Source: RYN-230 sp036497945 (lineage in GTDB: Bacteria > Actinomycetota > Actinomycetes > Streptosporangiales > Streptosporangiaceae). Taken from it: a stretch of DNA of 64,000 nt. Position 1 is the stretch's first letter; each line of letters opens with the position of its first letter. Shown in pieces: positions 8,817-16,209 of the stretch. Location: NCBI GenBank assembly GCA_036497945.1, contig DASXIN010000116.1:1-64000 (forward strand), given 5' to 3'. The notes under the pieces were generated by a model. It worked only from the letters and a program-made list of their open reading frames with translations, ran no database searches and was not told the DNA's origin. Both the position numbers and the translations under genes were made by a program.

Positions 8817-9233
8817 ATGGACTGGAAACTGGAAGTCGTCGTCGTCCCGGTCACCGACATCGACCGGGCCAAGCAGTTCTACCTGGACAAGGTCGGATTC
8901 AAGCTGGACGCCGACATCCAGCCGGCCGAGAACTTCCGGGTGGTGCACATGACCCCGCCCGGGTCGGCCTGCTCGGTCGTGATCGGCCCGGCTGTCGTCA
9001 GCCCGGGCACGGACCTGACCGCCAGCGCCCGGATGCAGCTGGTCGTCACCGACATCGACGCGGCCCGGGCCGAGCTGTCCGGCCGCGGCGTGGATGTCTC
9101 GGACGTGCAGATCCTGGACGCCCGGGACGGCGGTAAGTTCTTTTACTTCACCGACCCGGACGGGAACAACTGGGCCGTGCAGGAGATCCGCGATTACGTG
9201 GGCGCGCCGCTGGACGAGCCAGCCGACGGCTGA
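8817..9233 (+). CDS. VOC-superfamily (glyoxalase/bleomycin-resistance-like) protein
   Basis: A 138-residue single-domain VOC protein. The N-terminal strand ELEVVVVPVTDIDRAKQFY is followed by a helix and the second beta-alpha-beta-beta-beta module ending FYFTDPDGNNWAVQE. Family members bind a divalent metal and act as glyoxalases, dioxygenases or antibiotic-binding proteins; the substrate is unknown here. GGAAGGA 8 nt before the ATG sets the start. The ECF sigma gene begins 91 nt downstream, and VOC genes often belong to such sigma-factor neighbourhoods. Confidence 0.9.
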   Translation: MDWKLEVVVVPVTDIDRAKQFYLDKVGFKLDADIQPAENFRVVHMTPPGSACSVVIGPAVVSPGTDLTASARMQLVVTDIDAARAELSGRGVDVSDVQILDARDGGKFFYFTDPDGNNWAVQEIRDYVGAPLDEPADG

Positions 9234-9324
9234 TCCCGCGGTGACTTTCCGGCCGCCGGCTGGTCTGTACTCACAGGGCCAGCCGCGGCAGCCGGAGTCC
9301 GCGCTGGCGACCGTGGAGACCACC

Positions 9325-10293
9325 ATGACTGCCAGCACGGATTTCATCAGCGAAACCGGTCAGTTCCGGACTGAGCTGCTCGCCTACTGTTACCGGATGC
9401 TGGGCTCGGCCGACGAGGCCGAGGACCTGGTCCAGGAGACCTACCTGCGGGCGTGGCGGTCCTACGACGGCTTCGAGGGCCGCTCCTCGGTGCGCACCTG
9501 GCTGTACCGGATCGCCACCAACGCCTGCCTGACCGCGATCGACCGGCGCGGCCGCCGGCCGCTGCCGTCCGGGCTCGGCGCACCGGGCGACGACTCGGCC
9601 GCGCCGGTGCCGGCCGGCCCGGAGGTGCCCTGGCTGCAGCCGCTGCCCGGGGCGCTGCTGCTCGCCGAGGCGGCCGACCCGGCCGTGGTCGCCGCGTCGC
9701 GGGCGGGCCTGCGGCTGGCCCTGGTCGCCGCCTGGCAGTACCTGTCCGCCCGGCAGCGCGCGGTGCTCATCCTGCGCGACGTGCTGGACTGGCCGGCGGC
9801 CCAGGTGGCGGACCTGCTGGACACCAGCACCGCGGCGGTGAACAGCGCGCTGCGCCGGGCCCGCGCCCAGCTGGCCGACGTGCTGCCCGCGGAAAGCGCG
9901 GTCACCGAGCCGGCCGAGCCGGCCCAGCGGGCGCTGCTCGACCAGTTCATGGCGGCGTTCGTGCACGCCGACGTGGCCGCGCTGGCCAAGCTGCTGCGCG
10001 ACGACGTGGTGCTGGAGATGCCGCCGCTGCTCACCTGGTTCGCCGGCCGGGACGACGTCACCGGGTTCTTCGCCCGCCAGGTGTTCCCGCAGACCCAGTT
10101 CAGAATGGTCGCGACGGCGGCCAACGGGCAGCCCGCGGCGGCTGCCTATCACCGGGACGGCCGCGGCCGCTATCAGGCGCACGCCATCACCGTGCTCACC
10201 ATGACCGCGACCGGCATCGCCCGGATCGACACGTTCCTCGACCCCGCCCTGTTCCCGAAGTTCGGCCTGCCCCAGCAACTCCCGGCCGAGTAG
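9325..10293 (+). CDS. ECF sigma factor with SnoaL-like C-terminal domain
   Basis: A 322-residue ECF sigma factor. Region 2 (LLAYCYRMLGSADEAEDLVQ, then RAWRSYDGFEG) covers about residues 13-60. Region 4 (LSARQRAVLILRDVLDW, then AAVNSALRRARAQL) covers about 137-190. A SnoaL/NTF2-like tail from about 205 (FMAAFVHADVAAL, then PLLTWFAGRD) runs to the end. This is the SigG-like/TIGR02960 arrangement, in which the C-terminal domain, not a separate anti-sigma factor, is thought to control activity; no anti-sigma gene is adjacent. The ATG at 9325 has GGAG 6 nt upstream. Downstream are an SDR and an MFS exporter that could be targets. Confidence 0.9.
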   Translation: MTASTDFISETGQFRTELLAYCYRMLGSADEAEDLVQETYLRAWRSYDGFEGRSSVRTWLYRIATNACLTAIDRRGRRPLPSGLGAPGDDSAAPVPAGPEVPWLQPLPGALLLAEAADPAVVAASRAGLRLALVAAWQYLSARQRAVLILRDVLDWPAAQVADLLDTSTAAVNSALRRARAQLADVLPAESAVTEPAEPAQRALLDQFMAAFVHADVAALAKLLRDDVVLEMPPLLTWFAGRDDVTGFFARQVFPQTQFRMVATAANGQPAAAAYHRDGRGRYQAHAITVLTMTATGIARIDTFLDPALFPKFGLPQQLPAE

Positions 10294-10516
10294 CGGCCAA
10301 CGGCACTCGCGCGTTCTACGCGCACCGGGGCGGGCGGCCGACCGGCGGCCGCCGCCCCGGCCCGGCCGGTTTCGGCTGCCTGCGGCTGCGGCTGACCATC
10401 CCGGGCTGAGCCCGAATCCAGCGCACGGCGATTTCCAGCCACCTGCCTGGTCTGCATATCCGGAACCGCCCACCCAGGCGGCTCGCACCACCGCAGACGA
10501 GTCCAGGAGGACCAGC

Positions 10517-11272
10517 ATGACCAGCACCGACATCACCGGCCGGAACGCGATCGTGACCGGCGCCAGCCGCGGCTTCGGCCGGGCCATCGCCACCTCGCTC
10601 AGCAAGGCAGGTGCCCAGGTCACCGGCGTGGCCCGGGACCCGGCCCCACTGGCCGAACTAGCCGCCGAACTCGGTGGCTCGTTCACCCCGGTCAGCGCCG
10701 ACGCGGCCGACCCGGTCGTCACCGGCCGCCTCATCGACGAATACCAGCCCACCGTCCTGGTGCTCAACGCGGGCGCCGCCCCGCTGAGCCGGCCTATCCA
10801 GCGGCACACATGGCAGACGTTCAGCCGGAACTGGGAGGTCGACGTGCGGCACGCCTTCGGCTGGGTGCGCGAGGCGCTGCTCGCCACGCTGCCGCCGGGC
10901 AGCGTGGTGGTCGTCATGTCCAGCGGGGCCGCGCTGCGCGGCTCACCACTGAGCGGCGGCTACGCCGGAGCCAAGGCCACCATCCGGTTCCTGACCAGCT
11001 ACGCCGTGGCCGAGTCAGCGCGCGACGAACTGGGCATCCGGTTCGTCTCCGTGCTGCCCCAGCTCACCCCGGCGACCCGGCTCGGCGCCGCCGCGGTGGC
11101 CGCCTACGCCGCCCGGCAGGGCCTGGACGTGCCCGGCTACCTGGCCGAGGTCGGCCCCACGCTGACCGCCGACCAGGTGGGCAGCGCGATCACCGAGCTG
11201 ATCACGGATCCGGGCCACGACCAGGACGCCTACCTGCTCACCGCGGGCGGCCTGAACCCACTCCCGCAATAG
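10517..11272 (+). CDS. SDR-family oxidoreductase
   Basis: A 251-residue classical SDR: TGASRGFG near 14, LNAGAAPLS near 84, catalytic Ser in VVVMSSGAA, and YAGAK as YxxxK near 153. The C-terminus is less conserved than in FabG proteins, with no DGG. AGGAGG 7 nt before the ATG gives a strong start. It follows the sigma gene by 223 bp, in which I see no gene, and precedes the MFS exporter by 45 nt, so SDR and exporter are likely co-transcribed. Confidence 0.9.
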   Translation: MTSTDITGRNAIVTGASRGFGRAIATSLSKAGAQVTGVARDPAPLAELAAELGGSFTPVSADAADPVVTGRLIDEYQPTVLVLNAGAAPLSRPIQRHTWQTFSRNWEVDVRHAFGWVREALLATLPPGSVVVVMSSGAALRGSPLSGGYAGAKATIRFLTSYAVAESARDELGIRFVSVLPQLTPATRLGAAAVAAYAARQGLDVPGYLAEVGPTLTADQVGSAITELITDPGHDQDAYLLTAGGLNPLPQ

Positions 11273-11317
11273 TCCACTCGTTTCCCCACCACGGGCCCCA
11301 GAAAGAGGTATCCCGAT

Positions 11318-12787
11318 ATGACTGACATCGTCAGCCCGGCCCAGGCCACCCCACCCGGCCAGGCAGGCCGGGCCGGGCGGCCCGGCCCGGCGCATCGCGG
11401 CTGGACGCTCGCCCTGGCCTCGGCCGGGGCGTTCATGGCCGCCCTGGACGTAGTCGTGGTGTCGACCGCGCTGCCTACCCTGCACAGCCAGCTCGGCGCC
11501 AGCCTGTCCCAGCTGGAATGGACCATCAACGCCTACAGTCTGACCTTCGGCTGCCTGATGCTGACCGGTGCGGCGCTGGGCGACCGGTTCGGCCGCCGCC
11601 GGATGTTCGTGACCGGCCTGCTCGTGTTCGTGCTCGGCTCGGCGCTGGCCGCGCTGTCCCCCGATGCCGGGTTGCTGATCGCGGCCCGCGTGGTGCAGGG
11701 CGCGGGTGGTGCTCTCCTGGTGCCGCTCACCCTGACCCTGATCAGCGACGCGTTCCCGGTCGAGCAGCGCGGCACGGCCATCGGCATCTGGGGCGGCGTC
11801 ACCGGCCTGGGTGTGGCGGCCGGCCCGGTGGTCGGCGGCGCGATCGTGCAGGGCGCGTCCTGGCAGTGGATCTTCTGGCTCAACGTCCCGGTCGGGCTGG
11901 CCACCGCGGCGCTGGCCGCGGTGCGGCTGAAGGAGAGCCGCGGCCCGCGGCCGCAGCTCGACATCGTGGGCCTGCTGCTGGCCGGGGCCGGCCTGTTCGC
12001 GCTGACCTGGGCCCCGGTCCGGGCCCCGTCGGCTGGCTGGGCCAGCGCCGAGGTGATCGGCGCGCTGGCCGCGGGCGTGCTGCTGATGGGCGGCTTCCTG
12101 GCCTGGGAGCGGCGGGCCGCCTACCCGATGCTGCCGCTGGCCTACTTCCGCCGCCGCGGCTTCGCCACCGCCAACGCGGTGATCTTCTTCCAGTTCGTCT
12201 CGCTGATCGGGTCGCTGTTCTTCGTCACCCAGCTGTTCCAGATCGGGCTCGGGTACTCCCCGCTCGCGGCGGGCGTCCGCATCCTGGTCTGGATGGCGAT
12301 GCCGATGCTGATCTCCCCGCTGGCCGGCACGCTGGCCGACCGGATCGGCAACCGCCCGTTCATGGTCGCCGGCCTGATCCTGCAGGCAGGCGGGCTGGCC
12401 TGGCTGGCGGCCGCCACTCACCCCGGGGTGGGCTACCCGGACCTGGTCGCGCCGCTGGTCATATCCGGGGTCGGCATCTCGATGTGCTTCCCCACGGTGG
12501 CCAATTTGGTGACCGCCTCAGTACCGCCGGCCGACGTCGGGGTGGCGGCTGGAACGAACAACGCACTCAACGCCCTTGGCGGTGTGTTCGGCGTCGCCAT
12601 CCTCGCGGCGGTATTCGCGGCTCATGGCAGCTACGCTGCCCCGGCGTCGTTCATCGCGGGCTTCCGGCCCGCCGAGTTCACGGCGGCGGCGGTGGCCGCG
12701 GTCGGCGTGCTGGCCGCGGTGCTCGCCCCGGGCCGGACCGCCGACCTGGCCGCGGTCAGAACGCGATCACCCGCAGCGCGGCCCTGA
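11318..12787 (+). CDS. MFS transporter, DHA2 drug exporter family
   Basis: A 489-residue, about 14-helix exporter. An Ala/Pro/Arg-rich N-terminal tail is followed by motif D1 (LDVVVVSTALPTL near 47), motif A (GDRFGRRRMF near 87), motif B (ARVVQGAGGALL near 124) and motif C (GGVTGLGVAAGPVVGG near 158). It is a paralogue of the exporter at 7178 but has its own regulator: the convergent marR gene overlaps its 3' end by 32 bp. AAAGAGG 10 nt upstream supports the ATG. Likely exports a toxic or secondary metabolite; specificity unknown. Confidence 0.92.
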   Translation: MTDIVSPAQATPPGQAGRAGRPGPAHRGWTLALASAGAFMAALDVVVVSTALPTLHSQLGASLSQLEWTINAYSLTFGCLMLTGAALGDRFGRRRMFVTGLLVFVLGSALAALSPDAGLLIAARVVQGAGGALLVPLTLTLISDAFPVEQRGTAIGIWGGVTGLGVAAGPVVGGAIVQGASWQWIFWLNVPVGLATAALAAVRLKESRGPRPQLDIVGLLLAGAGLFALTWAPVRAPSAGWASAEVIGALAAGVLLMGGFLAWERRAAYPMLPLAYFRRRGFATANAVIFFQFVSLIGSLFFVTQLFQIGLGYSPLAAGVRILVWMAMPMLISPLAGTLADRIGNRPFMVAGLILQAGGLAWLAAATHPGVGYPDLVAPLVISGVGISMCFPTVANLVTASVPPADVGVAAGTNNALNALGGVFGVAILAAVFAAHGSYAAPASFIAGFRPAEFTAAAVAAVGVLAAVLAPGRTADLAAVRTRSPAARP

Positions 12788-13214
12788 GGCTGGCCGCGTC
12801 GTCCGCGGACAGCTTGCTGAGGAACCGCCGCTCCGCGTCGTCGGACGCGGCGATGGCGCCGGCCATGGTGGTGTGGCCCGCGCCGGTGAGGGTGACCACG
12901 TTGCGGCGCCGGTCGGCAGGGTCCGGCCGGCGCCGCACCAGGCCCTTGTCCTGCAGGCCGTCGATCAGCGCGACCATCGTGGTCCGGTCCACGCCGAGCC
13001 GGCCCGCCACGTCCTGCTGGGACAGCGGGACCGGGTCGTCGATGGTCATCAGCACGGCCACCTCGCGCCCGGTGATACCGAACGGGGCCAGCGCGGGCGC
13101 GGTGAACGCGGCCAGCCGCAGCTGCGCGTGCTTGAGCAGGTAGCCCAGCCGCCCGCCCACCGCGGTGGGCGGCGCGGCCGGACGGGACAGGTCCCCGGGG
13201 GTCTGAGCTGACAC
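12756..13214 (-). CDS. MarR-family transcriptional regulator
   Basis: A 152-residue winged-helix regulator. The recognition region is visible (LSQQDVAGRLGVDRTTMVALIDGL, about residues 64-87, read in two parts), followed by the wing RRRPDPADRRRNVVTLT. MarR dimers bind short palindromes and release on ligand binding. A perfect 27-bp palindrome lies 20 bp upstream of its GTG start, between this gene and the divergent F420-dependent oxidoreductase, so autoregulation and control of that gene are likely. A TACAAT -10 box is placed so that transcription would begin at the GTG itself, i.e. a leaderless mRNA. Confidence 0.92.
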   Translation of the reverse strand: MSAQTPGDLSRPAAPPTAVGGRLGYLLKHAQLRLAAFTAPALAPFGITGREVAVLMTIDDPVPLSQQDVAGRLGVDRTTMVALIDGLQDKGLVRRRPDPADRRRNVVTLTGAGHTTMAGAIAASDDAERRFLSKLSADDAASLRAALRVIAF

Positions 13215-13220
13215 ACGAGC

Positions 13221-13226
13221 ATTGTA
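13221..13226 (-). promoter_or_regulatory. -10 element of marR (leaderless transcript predicted)
   Basis: On the minus strand the hexamer TACAAT ends 6 nt before the marR GTG start, so transcription would start at or within a base or two of the start codon. The -35 region would fall inside the adjacent palindrome, consistent with repression by steric block. Confidence 0.5.
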
Positions 13227-13234
13227 CGAGTAGG

Positions 13235-13261
13235 CTGATCGTCAGCAGTGCTGACGATCAG
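13235..13261. promoter_or_regulatory. Perfect palindromic operator, marR / LLM oxidoreductase
   Basis: Two perfect 13-bp arms (CTGATCGTCAGCA and its exact complement) flank one central base. The site lies in the 81-bp gap between the divergent marR gene and the LLM gene. Its symmetry and length suit a MarR dimer. Confidence 0.75.
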
Positions 13262-13295
13262 TTCACGTGACGTTTGTGATGGAGGCCCGCCGCAG

Positions 13296-14210
13296 ATGAC
13301 TGACCGCACGCTCAGCTTCGGCATCAAGACCAGCCAGATGGGCATCGGCTACCCGGAGATCTGCCGGATCTGGCGGGAGGCCGACCAGATCCCGGTGTTC
13401 GAGCACGCCTGGCTGTGGGACCACATGGTGCCGCTGCGCGGCGACATCCGCGCCGCGGCCCTGGAAGCCTGGACGCTGCTGGCCGCGCTGGCCGCGCAGA
13501 CCAGCCGGCTGCGGCTCGGCGTCCTGGTCACCAGCAACCGGCTCCGCTCCCCCACCCTGCTGGCCAAGATGGCCGCCACCGTGGACGTCATCGCCGGCGG
13601 CCGGCTCATCCTCGGCATCGGCGCGGGCGGCAGCGCGGTGCCTATCGAGCACAACCCGGCGGTGCGCGAGTTCGCGGCCTACGGCGTGCCGCTGGTCCCG
13701 CCCGGCCAGGCGGTCCGCGACCTGGCTCAGTCGATGGACATCATCAAGCGGATGTGGACCAGCGACGAGCCGTTCGACTTCACCGGGCCGACCATCCGGC
13801 TCACCGGCGCGGTATGCGAGCCCAAACCGGTGCAGCGCCCGCACCCGCCGGTGATGATCGGCGGGCAGGGCGAGCGGTTGCTGCGCGTCGTGGCCGAGCA
13901 CGCCGACATCTGGGCTTACCCAGGCCCGCCGGACGCCACGTTCCGGCAGCGCGAGCAGGTGCTCGGCGAGCACTGCGCGGCCATCGGCCGGGACCCGGCC
14001 GGGATCACCCGGTCCATGCAGCTGATCGTCCGGTGCGACGAGCCGGACGCGGTCCCGGCCGCCCGCGGCGCACTGCTCGACCGGATCGAGGCCGGCGTCA
14101 GCCACCTGGTCATCGCGGCGCTGCTCGGTGACCGCCCGGTGCAGTGGCTGGCCGACGAGCTCGTCTACCCGGTCCTGGCCGAAGCCGGCCAGCCGCTGCC
14201 CGCCGGCTAG
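13296..14210 (+). CDS. LLM-class F420-dependent oxidoreductase
   Basis: A 304-residue luciferase-like monooxygenase-fold protein of the F420-dependent branch. An N-terminal beta strand (LSFGIKTSQMG) is followed by HAWLWDHMVP near 48, RLRLGVLVTSNRLRSP near 85, and the family stretch GGRLILGIGAGG near 116, then PHPPVMIGGQG near 196. Such enzymes use reduced coenzyme F420 for hydride transfer to diverse substrates. GGAGG 10 nt upstream fixes the ATG at 13296; an in-frame GTG at 13248 lies inside the operator and is rejected. Probably the regulated partner of the divergent marR. Confidence 0.9.
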   Translation: MTDRTLSFGIKTSQMGIGYPEICRIWREADQIPVFEHAWLWDHMVPLRGDIRAAALEAWTLLAALAAQTSRLRLGVLVTSNRLRSPTLLAKMAATVDVIAGGRLILGIGAGGSAVPIEHNPAVREFAAYGVPLVPPGQAVRDLAQSMDIIKRMWTSDEPFDFTGPTIRLTGAVCEPKPVQRPHPPVMIGGQGERLLRVVAEHADIWAYPGPPDATFRQREQVLGEHCAAIGRDPAGITRSMQLIVRCDEPDAVPAARGALLDRIEAGVSHLVIAALLGDRPVQWLADELVYPVLAEAGQPLPAG

Positions 14211-14220
14211 CCCGCGCCGC

Positions 14221-14760
14221 TCAGGCCGCCACCGGCCGGTAGCTGAGGATGACGACACCTGTCCGCAGGGTCCTCGTCTCGACGAGCGTCAGCGTCGTTC
14301 CCTTCCCCTCCCGGAAGAGCACCGTTCCGTGGCCCACGAGGAGGGGGTGGATGGCGAACTGAAGCTCGTCCAGCAGGTTATGCGCGAGCAGGGTCTCGCC
14401 GAGCGGGCCGTGGCCGTACATCACCAGGTCCTGGCCGTCCTGCTGCTTGAGCTTGGCCACCTCAGCCGCGACATCGCCTCTGACGATGGTCGAGTTGACC
14501 CAGTCGGCTCTTTCCAGGGTTGACGAGAAGACGTACTTGCCGATGCTGTTCATCCGGTCCGGGTAGGGGCCGCTGAGATTGGGCCAGGTCTGCGAGAAGA
14601 TCTCGTAGGTGTGCTTGCCCATCAGCATGGCGTCGCTCGCCTTCAGCTGCTCGAGCGCTTTCTCCTGGGCCTCGCTATCGAAGTACTCCGAGGCCCAGGC
14701 GGCTGGTTCGCCGATGACGCCGTCGAGCGCCACGAGGGTGGATTCGATGAGTCTGCGCAT
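14221..14760 (-). CDS. Dihydrofolate reductase-family protein (RibD C-terminal domain)
   Basis: A 179-residue RibD-C/DHFR-like protein. It starts RRLIESTLVALDGVIG, with the family segment DAMLMGKHTYEIFSQTWP near 44-61 and the NADPH-loop stretch VMYGHGPLGETLL near 114. Members of this group are NADPH reductases of unknown substrate and are not the folate enzyme itself. GGAGG sits 5 nt before the ATG. It shares orientation with the next upstream gene, an SDR 82 bp away. From here to about 17460 the GGCCGG-type runs are sparser than in flanking genes. Confidence 0.88.
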   Translation of the reverse strand: MRRLIESTLVALDGVIGEPAAWASEYFDSEAQEKALEQLKASDAMLMGKHTYEIFSQTWPNLSGPYPDRMNSIGKYVFSSTLERADWVNSTIVRGDVAAEVAKLKQQDGQDLVMYGHGPLGETLLAHNLLDELQFAIHPLLVGHGTVLFREGKGTTLTLVETRTLRTGVVILSYRPVAA

Positions 14761-14842
14761 GACTGCCTCCAGTAGTCATTGCCTGGTTCGCCCGCCGGCC
14801 AGGGATCGTCCCTGCTGATGTGGCGACGGGCGCAGCCAGTGG

Positions 14843-15580
14843 TCAGGCGGCGAGTCCGCCGTCGATGGTGATCGCGGTGCCCGTGACGTAGCGGCCACCG
14901 TCGCCAGCCAGGTAGGCGACCAGGGCGGCGATGTCTTCGGCGCGGCCGTAGTGACCGAGGCTCGTGACGCTGCGCAGGAAGTCACCAGCTGGACCGTTCT
15001 CTGGGTTCATGTCGGTGTCGATCGGGCCGGCCTGGATGAGAGTCGCCCTGATGCCCCGCGAGCCGAGGTCACGGGCCAGGCCTTTGGTGAGCCCGCCGAG
15101 CGCGGATTTGGACATCGAATAGAGGGTGAGGGTAGGTCCGGGGACGCGGTCAGCAAGAGCGGAGCCGATGTTGATGATCCGGCCGCCGTCGCTCATGTAG
15201 CGGGCGGCCTGCTGGGAGGCGAGGAAGACTGCTTTGACGTCGATGGCGAGGATGCGGTCGAGGTCCTCCATCGTCGTGTCCTCCAGCGGCCCGCCGGTGA
15301 AGATGCCGGCGTTGTTGACCAGGATGTCGAGGCGTCCCAGTTGCTGCACGGTTTGCTTGACCGCGTCGGCAGCGGCGCCGGGATCAGCGTGGTCGGCCCG
15401 GATGATTACTGCGCGGCCTCCTTTGTCTTCGATCTGCTGGGCGACGGCCCGCGCCTTGTCAGCGGCACTCGCATAGGTGAGCGCAACATCCGCCCCGTCC
15501 TGGGCCAGCCGCTGGGCGATCGCCGCCCCGATTCCGCGGCTGCCGCCAGTCACCAGCGCCACCTTGCCTGCAAGCTCCAT
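14843..15580 (-). CDS. SDR-family oxidoreductase (FabG-like)
   Basis: A 245-residue classical SDR: LVTGGSRGIGAAIAQRLAQ near 9-27, NNAGIFTGGP near 87, active-site Ser in NIGSALAD, YSMSK as YxxxK near 150, and C-terminal TGTAITIDGG. Two adjacent ATGs (15583 and 15580) are possible. The second has GAGGAG at a normal 6-nt spacing, while an upstream in-frame extension has no ribosome site. It diverges from the DGPF/ECF42 pair, and a 12-bp inverted repeat lies between them. Confidence 0.9.
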   Translation of the reverse strand: MELAGKVALVTGGSRGIGAAIAQRLAQDGADVALTYASAADKARAVAQQIEDKGGRAVIIRADHADPGAAADAVKQTVQQLGRLDILVNNAGIFTGGPLEDTTMEDLDRILAIDVKAVFLASQQAARYMSDGGRIINIGSALADRVPGPTLTLYSMSKSALGGLTKGLARDLGSRGIRATLIQAGPIDTDMNPENGPAGDFLRSVTSLGHYGRAEDIAALVAYLAGDGGRYVTGTAITIDGGLAA

Positions 15581-15689
15581 CATCTGCTCCTCTTTGGCTT
15601 GTGTCGGAACTGCCGGGTTCCGCACGATCCGGCTGTCGAACACGTTCGCCGTGCCCGGCGGCCCTCATCTAGACCGACGGAGCGCCCTG

Positions 15690-15729
15690 GCGATTTGGAC
15701 AACGGCCGCTCGGGATATGTCCAAATCGC
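15690..15729. promoter_or_regulatory. Inverted repeat between SDR and DGPF/ECF42 unit
   Basis: Perfect 12-bp arms (GCGATTTGGACA at 15690-15701 and its complement at 15718-15729) are separated by 16 bp. It lies in the 215-bp divergent intergenic region, a sensible place for a shared operator; no regulator gene other than the ECF42 sigma factor is adjacent. Confidence 0.55.
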
Positions 15730-15795
15730 GAGAGGTGCTGCGTCGTAGTGGTAAGAGCCGCGTCTGGTGCGGCGAGGGCGAGTGAGGAGGCGCTT

Positions 15796-16161
15796 ATGTC
15801 GCAGTACATGCTGCTGCTCTACTCCACCGATCCCACCCTGGAGGAACGCGAGGAAAGATGGACGGAGATGCCCCTCTGGAGGGAGGTGACCGAAAGCCTT
15901 CGCGAAAGCGGGCTGCTGGTCTCGAACGGCGCCCTGAACCGGGTCGACACGGCCACGACGCTGCGCGTGCGCGACGGCGAGGTCGAGCTGACCGATGGGC
16001 CGTTCGCCGTCACCAAGGAGGTGCTGGCTGGCTACTACGTGCTCGAGTGCGCCGACCTCGACGAGGCGCTCAAGCATGCCGCACGCCTGCCCTCGGCGCG
16101 TTATGGGTCGGTCGAGGTGCGGCCGATCATCAGTCTCAGTGGCGATACCGACCCCCGATGA
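15796..16161 (+). CDS. YCII-related DGPF-domain protein
   Basis: A 121-residue protein beginning SQYMLLLYST and containing the signature DGPF (TDGPFAVTKE near residue 67), with PIISLSG near the end. DGPF/YCII proteins are small ferredoxin-fold proteins of unknown biochemical role. They are known to sit beside ECF42 sigma factors, and one follows 48 nt downstream here. GAGGAGG 7 nt before the ATG sets the start; upstream in-frame sequence lacks a start with a ribosome site. Confidence 0.9.
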   Translation: MSQYMLLLYSTDPTLEEREERWTEMPLWREVTESLRESGLLVSNGALNRVDTATTLRVRDGEVELTDGPFAVTKEVLAGYYVLECADLDEALKHAARLPSARYGSVEVRPIISLSGDTDPR

Positions 16162-16209
16162 GGCGGCTCAAAAGCGGGCGTGAGCGGCCGCGGCGATCGG
16201 CGGTCTGGA

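Noticed and set aside
13248..13295. GTG 13248 as start of the LLM oxidoreductase
   Set aside because: It lies at the centre of the operator and gives no homologous residues; ATG 13296 has GGAGG at a good distance.
15690..15729. The 12-bp repeat as an IS terminal repeat
   Set aside because: Arms are 16 bp apart with no coding sequence or duplication between them, so it is a regulatory-type dyad, not an element end.
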